NCBI GenBank assembly: GCA_041674625.1
Contig: JBAYVI010000044.1
Span: 1 to 21,083, forward strand
Source of the DNA: BRH-c32 sp041674625
Lineage (GTDB): Bacteria > Bacteroidota > Ignavibacteria > Ignavibacteriales > Melioribacteraceae
Reading direction: 5' to 3'
DNA: 21,083 nt
Positions 15,931 to 21,083 of this stretch are shown here, in pieces. How positions within the stretch are numbered: position 1 is the first letter of the stretch; every line of letters starts with the position of its first letter. Under the pieces are notes generated by a model, which did no database searches, had not been told where the DNA came from, and saw only the letters and a list, made by a program, of their open reading frames with translations. A program made the position numbers and the translations under genes.

Positions 15931-16227
15931 GTGGCAGTTAATAAAAAAGATGTTGAACATATTGCTTCATTAGCAAAGCTTAAGTTTGATGAGGATGAGC
16001 TTTCATCAATCACAGATGATCTAAATAATATTTTGGGTTATGTGGAGAAATTAAATGAACTCAATACCGATAATATTGAACCATTATATTATCCAATTGA
16101 ATATGAAAATGTACTAAGAGACGATGTAGAAATAAAATCAATACCAACCGAAAAAGGTCTGGAAAATGCACCAGATAGAACAGACGAACATTTCAGAGTT
16201 CCCAAAGTAATTAATAAAGAAATATGA
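15931..16227 (+). CDS. gatC: Asp-tRNA(Asn)/Glu-tRNA(Gln) amidotransferase subunit C
   Basis: A 98-residue GatC, normal length, the small subunit that wraps around GatA and GatB and stabilises the complex. Family features are VEHIASLAKLKFDEDEL at 8-24, the helix NNILGYVEKLNELNTDNIEP, and the C-terminal LRDDV and PDRTDEHFRVPKVI segments. The start is GTG, directly abutting the stop of the VWA lipoprotein; AGGA about 9 bases upstream, inside that gene's end, can serve as ribosome-binding site, and no ATG is available further in. It overlaps kdsB by 4 bases. gatB starts at the left edge of the window on the opposite strand, so the three gat genes are not one operon here. Confidence 0.96.
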   Translation: MAVNKKDVEHIASLAKLKFDEDELSSITDDLNNILGYVEKLNELNTDNIEPLYYPIEYENVLRDDVEIKSIPTEKGLENAPDRTDEHFRVPKVINKEI

Positions 16228-16997
16228 TAATAGGAATAATACCTGCACGATTCGGTTCCACACGTTTAATGGGGAAACCACTAGCTGATATTGGCGGCAA
16301 ACCAATGATACAGCATACTTATGAAAGAGCAAAAAGATCTAAACTTTTAGATAAGGTTATAATTGCTGTTGATGACGAGCGGCTTTTACAAGTGGCAAAA
16401 AACTTCAAAGCAGAGGCATATCTTACACCAAAAGAGATAGCAACTGGCTCAGATAGGATTGCTTTTGTTACGCGAAAATTGAAAGACATTGATATTGTGG
16501 TAAATATTCAAGGAGATGAACCATTTATCCAACCTGAGATGATTGATGAAGCAATAGAACCGCTTTTATTCGATCGCAATGTAAATGTTTCGACCTTGGC
16601 TAAACGGGTTACGACAGTTGACGAATTGCAAGCACCATCGGTAGTAAAAGTAGTATTTGATTACAATAATTTTGCTCTTTATTTTTCACGTTCACCAATA
16701 CCTTATGTAAGAGATGCGAAAACCAAAAGAGAAAGAGTTGATACAGGTGAAATATATAAACATATAGGATTGTACGTTTATAGAACTGATTACTTGTTGA
16801 AATTTACAGAACTAAAACCAACAGATTTAGAACAGATAGAAAAATTAGAACAATTAAGAATGTTAGAAAACGGTTTTAAAATAAAGATAGTTGTAACTGA
16901 AAGAGAGAGTTTTTCGGTAGATACTCCGGCAGATTTGGAATATGCGCGAAAATATTATGCAAAGCTTCTTAAACTGCAAAATAAAGCAGCGAAATAA
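16224..16997 (+). CDS. kdsB: 3-deoxy-manno-octulosonate cytidylyltransferase (CMP-Kdo synthetase)
   Basis: A 257-residue cytosolic enzyme that joins CTP and Kdo to give CMP-Kdo, the donor for the inner core of lipopolysaccharide. The nucleotide-binding start is IPARFGSTRL at 6-15. ATGSDR at 73-78 and NIQGDEPF at 94-101 (the magnesium-binding Asp region) follow, and near the end HIGLYVYR, LEQIEKLEQLR and SVDTPADLE complete the set of family motifs. Length is as expected. It overlaps gatC by 4 bases (ATGA) and is translationally coupled to it. kdsA lies 2.7 kb downstream on the same strand. The pairing of gatC with kdsB is probably organisational. Confidence 0.97.
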   Translation: MIIGIIPARFGSTRLMGKPLADIGGKPMIQHTYERAKRSKLLDKVIIAVDDERLLQVAKNFKAEAYLTPKEIATGSDRIAFVTRKLKDIDIVVNIQGDEPFIQPEMIDEAIEPLLFDRNVNVSTLAKRVTTVDELQAPSVVKVVFDYNNFALYFSRSPIPYVRDAKTKRERVDTGEIYKHIGLYVYRTDYLLKFTELKPTDLEQIEKLEQLRMLENGFKIKIVVTERESFSVDTPADLEYARKYYAKLLKLQNKAAK

Positions 16998-17109
16998 CAA
17001 ATAAAATTAAGTTACCTGAAATTAAACTTTGCGCAATTATCAGTTAGATTTTGCAGTCTCGAATATGAATCAACAAATAAAGAAGTTATTGCAGGTAAGA
17101 TTGTCTTTT

Positions 17110-17137
17110 TTGTCATTAACTGCTATCTTTCTATACT
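17110..17137 (+). promoter_or_regulatory. Candidate sigma70-type promoter before the B12-domain gene
   Basis: TTGTCA at 17110-17115 and TATACT at 17132-17137, 16 bases apart, each differ from the classic consensus hexamers by one base. Transcription would begin near 17144, about 18 bases before the ATG at 17162. It lies in the longest gap of the window (16998-17161), which holds no other gene; that gap also contains an 8-bp palindrome TTGCGCAA (17029-17036). The hexamer match is visible; activity in this organism is inferred. Confidence 0.5.
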
Positions 17138-17161
17138 AAATAGAAATAAAATGGTGAAATA

Positions 17162-17572
17162 ATGGAAAGTAAAATTAGAGTTTTGGTAGCAAAAGCTGGA
17201 TTAGACGGACACGATAGAGGTGCAAAAGTAGTAGCAGCCGCTTTAAGAGATGCAGGAATGGAAATAATTTATTCGGGATTACGTCAGACACCTGAGATGA
17301 TTATTGAAGCAGCAATACAAGAAGACGTTCATGCAGTAGGAATTAGCATTCTTTCTGGTGCACACATGACAATATTTCCAAAGATAATAGACTTAATGAA
17401 AGAAAAAGAATTGGATGACGTGTTATTATTTGGTGGTGGAATTATTCCTGAAGAAGATTTAGTTAAATTAAAAGAGATGGGAGTAGGAGAATTATTTACA
17501 CCAGGAACACCAACTACGGATATAATTAAGTTTTTGGAAAAATGGGTTGCTGAGCATCCGCGTCAACAGTAA
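17162..17572 (+). CDS. Free-standing cobalamin-binding domain of methylmalonyl-CoA mutase type
   Basis: A 136-residue protein equal to the C-terminal B12-binding domain of acyl-CoA mutases. The base-off/His-on motif is complete: D15, H17 and G20 in LDGHDRG (H17 would be the lower cobalt ligand), S62 and L64 in GISILSG, and GGG at 91-93. PGTPTTDIIKFLE closes the fold. Some bacteria and archaea make methylmalonyl-CoA mutase or 2-hydroxyisobutyryl-CoA mutase from a large catalytic chain plus such a small subunit. No large subunit is in this window, so the partner must be elsewhere. The N-terminal KIRVLVAKAGLDGHDRGAKV is very close to the methylmalonyl-CoA mutase type. It has its own likely promoter and no strong ribosome-binding site. 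Confidence 0.93.
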   Translation: MESKIRVLVAKAGLDGHDRGAKVVAAALRDAGMEIIYSGLRQTPEMIIEAAIQEDVHAVGISILSGAHMTIFPKIIDLMKEKELDDVLLFGGGIIPEEDLVKLKEMGVGELFTPGTPTTDIIKFLEKWVAEHPRQQ

Positions 17573-17602
17573 TATTTATCCCCATCATTATTACCGGAAG
17601 TA

Positions 17603-18694
17603 ATGGAAAATAAAAGCAATAGAATAATCTTTATCGATCTAATGAGAGCGCTTGCTGTTCTGATGATGGTTCAAGGACATACTATTGATACTTTGCTTGC
17701 TGATGCATACAGGACGTATGAATCACCCTTCTTTAAAATTTGGTTTATGGTAAGGGGGTTTACGGCTCCAATTTTTATGTTTACTTCCGGAGTAGTTTTT
17801 ACATACCTTCTTAAAAATCAGAAGAAACCATTTCGGGAGAATCCAAGAGTAAAAAAAGGGCTAAAGCGATTTCTTAATTTAGTATTACTTGGATACTTTC
17901 TTCGCTTCCCTACATTTCAGATATTTGATTTTTCATCGGTTTCGTTTTATCAATGGCGCACATTCTTTGTTGTTGATGCTCTTCATTTAATTGGATTTGG
18001 GTTATTGTTTATCATCGGGTTAACCTATTTAACTGAAAAATTAAAAACAAACGATTACTTTTTTTATACTCTGGGAGCATTTTCGTTATTCTTTGCATCA
18101 ATATTTACCGAACAGATCGATTGGATAAATATTTTTCCATTGCCGATAGCTTCATATTTATATAGTGGAACAAATTCATTATTCCCATTTTTTCCATGGG
18201 CTGGATATGTTTTAGGTGGAGCATTATTAGGGACGTATCTATCCCGCAATAGAGCTACAATCTCGGAAAAAAGTATAACTCTTAAACTACTAACTGCAGG
18301 TATGGTTTTAATTCTTTCCTCTGAACTTTTAGATGTAATGCAATATTATTTTTATTCAAAAGTTAATTATTGGACAGCTCCCCTGAGTTTAATTACGTTT
18401 AGATTAGGTATGGTATTAATGCTCAATTCAGCAATGTCATTTATTGCATCAAAAGTAAATTCCATACCTATTTTAATTAGGCAAGTAGGTACTCATACAT
18501 TAGTAATCTATGCAGTACATGTAATTATTTTATATGGAAGCGCTTGGATTCCAGGTATTTATGGTGATTTTGCTAAATCTTTTAATACATTACACTCTGC
18601 AATTGCCGGAATTATTATGATTACATTAATGATTATAATGGTTGTTGCAATAGAAAAATTTAAAGTAGTATTTATAGAACAGAAGAGAAGATGA
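17603..18694 (+). CDS. Multi-pass membrane acyltransferase (HGSNAT/DUF1624-like or acyltransferase-3-like)
   Basis: A 363-residue inner-membrane protein with about ten hydrophobic segments. The N-terminus has IDLMRALAVLMMVQGH with D12, R15 and H26, followed by RGFTAPIFMFTSGVVF. This is the pattern of membrane acyltransferases such as heparan-alpha-glucosaminide N-acetyltransferase-like (DUF1624) proteins and the wider acyltransferase-3 group, where the His is implicated in acyl transfer. In bacteria such enzymes add acetyl or other acyl groups to sugars at the membrane. Because kdsA follows two genes on, a lipopolysaccharide or envelope glycan is a plausible acceptor, but this is inference. 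It starts 30 bases after the B12-domain gene, with GGAAG close to the ATG, and overlaps ruvB by 4 bases. Confidence 0.78.
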   Translation: MENKSNRIIFIDLMRALAVLMMVQGHTIDTLLADAYRTYESPFFKIWFMVRGFTAPIFMFTSGVVFTYLLKNQKKPFRENPRVKKGLKRFLNLVLLGYFLRFPTFQIFDFSSVSFYQWRTFFVVDALHLIGFGLLFIIGLTYLTEKLKTNDYFFYTLGAFSLFFASIFTEQIDWINIFPLPIASYLYSGTNSLFPFFPWAGYVLGGALLGTYLSRNRATISEKSITLKLLTAGMVLILSSELLDVMQYYFYSKVNYWTAPLSLITFRLGMVLMLNSAMSFIASKVNSIPILIRQVGTHTLVIYAVHVIILYGSAWIPGIYGDFAKSFNTLHSAIAGIIMITLMIIMVVAIEKFKVVFIEQKRR

Positions 18695-19719
18695 GAAAAT
18701 CGGAAACAGTAAATCCATCCTTGAAGGAGGAAGAAAAAAGTTTTGAATCTTCAATAAGACCAAGCTCATTTGACGAATTTTCGGGTCAGAAGAAAATTGT
18801 TGATAACCTAAAAGTATTTATTGGGGCGGCAAAGAAAAGAGAAGAGGGGTTAGACCATGTTTTACTAACAGGTCCTCCCGGATTAGGTAAGACTACATTA
18901 GCTAATATTATAGCAAATGAATTAGGAGTAAAGATAAAAATCACTTCCGGACCTGTATTAGAAAAGCCGGGCGATCTTGCCGGACTTCTTACAAATCTCG
19001 AAGAAAAATCAGTTCTTTTTATAGATGAGATACATCGACTTAGTCCTGTGGTGGAAGAGTATTTATATTCAGCTATGGAGGATTTTAAACTTGATATTAT
19101 GATTGATAGCGGTCCGAATGCTCGTTCAATACAAATAAAACTTCCACCTTATACATTAATAGGAGCTACAACAAGAGCAGGTTTATTAACAGCTCCATTA
19201 AGAGACCGATTCGGAATTAAATCCCGACTTGATTATTATGAAAGCAGTTTGATTCAAAAAATAATAATTAGGACAGCAGAGATATTAAATGTAAAAATAG
19301 ATTCAGATGCTGCTGAAGAGATAGCGAAAAGATCAAGGGGTACTCCAAGAATAGCTAACAGATTATTAAAAAGGACACGCGACTTTGCCGATTATGATAA
19401 TAAGGCAGCAATTGATTTAGAAACTGCAAAAAAAGCTTTAACAGCCTTAGAAGTAGATGATGATGGTTTAGATGAAATGGATAAAGATATAATACTTACT
19501 ATAATAGAAAAGTTTAATGGCGGTCCAGTGGGGCTTAATAATCTTGCAGTTTCTGTAAATGAAGATGCAGGTACAATTGAAGAAGTATATGAACCATTTC
19601 TTATTCAGCAAGGATATATTCAAAGAACTCCACGGGGAAGAGAAGCAACTGAATTAGCTTATAAGAGATTTAATAAAAAACGAAATTCAAAACTAAACCA
19701 AAGTAGTTTATTTCAATGA
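18691..19719 (+). CDS. ruvB: Holliday junction branch-migration ATPase RuvB
   Basis: A 342-residue AAA+ motor, usual length, which with RuvA drives branch migration of Holliday junctions during recombination and repair. Walker A is GPPGLGKT at 61-68, Walker B is FIDEI at 110-114 followed by HRLSPVVEEYLY, and sensor 1 and the arginine-finger region are in GATTRAGLLTAPLRDRFG at 158-175. The middle domain has RSRGTPRIANRLLKRTRDFA. The C-terminal winged helix has GGPVGLNNLA and YIQRTPRGREAT. The first 15 residues are a short variable lead; the ATG overlaps the acyltransferase stop by 4 bases. It overlaps kdsA by 4 bases at its other end, so it is embedded in an envelope-gene operon. ruvA and ruvC are not present. 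Confidence 0.97.
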   Translation: MRKSETVNPSLKEEEKSFESSIRPSSFDEFSGQKKIVDNLKVFIGAAKKREEGLDHVLLTGPPGLGKTTLANIIANELGVKIKITSGPVLEKPGDLAGLLTNLEEKSVLFIDEIHRLSPVVEEYLYSAMEDFKLDIMIDSGPNARSIQIKLPPYTLIGATTRAGLLTAPLRDRFGIKSRLDYYESSLIQKIIIRTAEILNVKIDSDAAEEIAKRSRGTPRIANRLLKRTRDFADYDNKAAIDLETAKKALTALEVDDDGLDEMDKDIILTIIEKFNGGPVGLNNLAVSVNEDAGTIEEVYEPFLIQQGYIQRTPRGREATELAYKRFNKKRNSKLNQSSLFQ

Positions 19720-20531
19720 TAAAGATTAATGATATAAAAATAGGCGGTGGAAATCCTTTTGTATTAATTGCAGGTCCCTGCGTTATTGAAAGTGAAGAAT
19801 TGATATTTAATACTGCTTCTAAAATAAAAGAGATTACAACAAGGCTTGGAATTCCTTTCATATTTAAATCAAGTTATAAAAAAGCAAACAGAACAAGTGT
19901 AACTTCATTTACAGGACTCGGTGATAGAGAAGCATTAGAAATTCTTGCATCAGCAAAAAAAAAATTTGGCATTCCAATAGTAACAGATATACATACAGAA
20001 CCTGAAGCAGAGATGGCTGCCGAGTATGTAGATATTCTTCAAATACCGGCATTCTTATGTCGTCAGACTGAATTATTAGTCGCTGCCGGGGGAACCGGAA
20101 AAATTGTTAATATTAAAAAAGGACAATTTTTAGCACCTGAAGATATGGTACATGCAGTGGATAAAGTTTTATCGACCGGCAATGAGAAAATTATTCTTAC
20201 CGAGAGAGGGACTACATTCGGTTATCATAATTTAGTTGTTGATATGAGATCTTTAGTTATAATGAGGGAATTTGGTTATCCTGTGGTGATGGATGCAACA
20301 CATGCAGTTCAACAGCCAAGTGTTGGAGCAATATCAGGAGGTCAGCCGAGATTTATTAAAACTTATGCGAGAGCAGCAGCATCGGTAGGGATTGATGCCT
20401 TATTTCTTGAAGTGCATCCCGATCCTAAAAAAGCATTAAGCGATGCCGAAAGTCAATTAAAGTTAGATCAGCTTGAAGATCTTTTAATAACAGTAAAAAA
20501 AATTGACGATATGGTGAAAAATGAAGCATGA
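19716..20531 (+). CDS. kdsA: 3-deoxy-8-phosphooctulonate synthase (Kdo-8-phosphate synthase), metal-dependent type
   Basis: A 271-residue cytosolic (beta/alpha)8 enzyme that condenses phosphoenolpyruvate with arabinose-5-phosphate to give Kdo-8-phosphate. Typical blocks are IAGPCVIES at 18-26, FKSSYKKANRTS at 50-61, TDIHTEPEA at 90-98, RQTELLVAAG, NIKKGQFLAPEDM and LTERGTTFGY. C22 in GPC replaces the Asn of the E. coli enzyme, and together with H196, E232 and D243 gives the four ligands expected of the metal-dependent class first described in Aquifex. The ATG overlaps ruvB by 4 bases. kdsB, for the later activation step, is upstream at 16224-16997. Confidence 0.97.
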   Translation: MIKINDIKIGGGNPFVLIAGPCVIESEELIFNTASKIKEITTRLGIPFIFKSSYKKANRTSVTSFTGLGDREALEILASAKKKFGIPIVTDIHTEPEAEMAAEYVDILQIPAFLCRQTELLVAAGGTGKIVNIKKGQFLAPEDMVHAVDKVLSTGNEKIILTERGTTFGYHNLVVDMRSLVIMREFGYPVVMDATHAVQQPSVGAISGGQPRFIKTYARAAASVGIDALFLEVHPDPKKALSDAESQLKLDQLEDLLITVKKIDDMVKNEA

Positions 20532-21021
20532 TTTAATTTCCTCCTTTAAGGAAATTAATTTATTCTTATTTGATTTGGAAGGAGTGCTGATAAATGAATT
20601 TACAAAAGACAATTTGAATCTTGTAGTTAATGAATTGCAAGAATTTACTAAGTCCGTAGGTAGTTATGGCACTAAAGTAGGGATTGTAACTGCAAGTGAT
20701 GAAAATGATTATATTAAAGTGCTTTCAAAAATTGAAGGGCTAAATATACTTACAAGATCGATTAATAAAGTCGAATCAGTCGATGAGTTTATTAAGGATT
20801 CGGAAATAAAATATGATTCAATTTTCTATATTGGAGATGACGTTCTTGATATACCATTACTTCAGAAGGTTAAATTTAAGGCTGCACCGGTTTCAGCTAA
20901 GCGAAATGTAAAGAGAGTTGTAGAATTAACATTTGATGTATTTGACATATCAAAATTATTTGAAGAACTCAGAAGTTATTTTATAAATTCATATAATAAT
21001 TTTAATCTGCAAAAAAATTAA
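20521..21021 (+). CDS. Divergent KdsC-like HAD protein
   Basis: A 166-residue HAD-superfamily protein in the position where KdsC (Kdo-8-phosphate phosphatase) is expected, directly after kdsA with an 11-base overlap. Motif I reads FDLEG with nucleophile D18, but the second Asp of the canonical DxD is Glu (E20). Motif II could be T57 in VTASDEN, and motif IV is well kept as GDDVLDIPLL (D106, D107, D110), very like KdsC. The segment after motif I that normally forms the DGxIYY-type hairpin is replaced by LINEFTKDNLNLV, and the usual C-terminal GGxGAVRE motif is missing. It may therefore be a poor phosphatase, have another substrate, or have become structural. The HAD/KdsC-like family call is good; activity on Kdo-8-phosphate is uncertain. 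Confidence 0.72.
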   Translation: MKHDLISSFKEINLFLFDLEGVLINEFTKDNLNLVVNELQEFTKSVGSYGTKVGIVTASDENDYIKVLSKIEGLNILTRSINKVESVDEFIKDSEIKYDSIFYIGDDVLDIPLLQKVKFKAAPVSAKRNVKRVVELTFDVFDISKLFEELRSYFINSYNNFNLQKN

Positions 21022-21051
21022 TTAAGAAAAAATTATACGAGTAATTAAGAA

Positions 21052-21083
21052 ATGAAACTTAGTACCGAAGAAAAATCAATAAT
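21052..21083 (+). CDS. Start of an unidentified gene cut by the window edge
   Basis: An ATG at 21052, 30 bases after the stop of the KdsC-like gene and on the same strand, opens a frame that reads MKLSTEEKSI and then leaves the window. There is no strong ribosome-binding site before it. By position it could be another lipopolysaccharide or arabinose-5-phosphate isomerase gene, but ten residues do not allow an assignment. Confidence 0.4.
   Translation, partial: MKLSTEEKSI

Noticed and set aside
17066..17140. Short frame starting at the ATG at 17066 (24 codons)
   Set aside because: No ribosome-binding site, no recognisable product, and it overlaps the promoter candidate.
16998..17161. Cobalamin riboswitch before the B12-binding gene
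   Set aside because: No B12-box-like conserved core can be seen, and the predicted promoter leaves a leader of only about 18 bases.
18722..18745. Strong AAGGAGG inside the start of ruvB with a TTG shortly after
   Set aside because: The TTG is out of frame with RuvB, and the purine run simply encodes the Lys-Glu residues of its N-terminus.

Overview
The window is AT-rich and almost solidly coding. It comes from a Gram-negative bacterium of the Bacteroidota/Ignavibacteriota/Chlorobi (FCB) superphylum, and I would guess an Ignavibacteria-like lineage. The evidence is a complete Bat (aerotolerance) gene cluster in the order typical of Bacteroidota, signal peptides that repeatedly end in Ala-Gln or Gly-Gln, a bacillithiol deacetylase, Kdo (lipopolysaccharide core) genes that imply an outer membrane, and short lipoproteins ending in a Ser-Cys lipobox. 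The taxonomic call is inference; no rRNA marker is present. I see no tRNA, rRNA, CRISPR array, insertion sequence or phage gene. No gene-free stretch exceeds 300 bases; the longest is 16998-17161.

Layout. (1) 1-1477, minus strand: a carboxypeptidase-regulatory-like lipoprotein followed by the first 101 codons of gatB, which runs off the left edge. (2) 1582-5109, plus strand: a four-gene unit of bshB1, a beta-hydroxyacid dehydrogenase, a DASS/SLC13 anion transporter and a DUF302 protein, closed by a clear Rho-independent terminator. A perfect 12-bp inverted repeat lies between the divergent units. (3) 5183-6358: an RlmI-type 23S rRNA cytosine methyltransferase. (4) 6459-14559: eight tightly packed genes, moxR, DUF58, a short BatD-like gene, batA, batB, batC, batD and batE. 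(5) 14659-16997: a von Willebrand A (VWA) lipoprotein, gatC (GTG start) and kdsB, abutting or overlapping. (6) 17162-21021: a free-standing B12-binding mutase domain, a membrane acyltransferase, ruvB, kdsA and a divergent KdsC-like HAD protein. A further gene starts at 21052.

How they work together. The Bat unit probably encodes an envelope complex: a MoxR AAA+ ATPase and a cytosolic DUF58 protein act with two membrane-anchored VWA proteins (BatA, BatB), periplasmic TPR proteins (BatC, BatE) and two beta-rich, single-pass BatD-type proteins. The VWA lipoprotein just downstream could be an extra outer partner. KdsA and KdsB supply CMP-Kdo for lipopolysaccharide; the KdsC-like protein would complete the route but has a weakened HAD active site. 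BshB1 makes glucosaminyl-malate on the way to bacillithiol, and its operon carries a transporter of a family that commonly moves dicarboxylates such as malate. gatB and gatC lie in the same window but 15.6 kb apart in opposite orientation. The best leads for something new are the VWA lipoprotein next to the Bat cluster, the altered KdsC-like phosphatase, and the composition of the bshB1 operon. I found no clearly undescribed multi-gene system.
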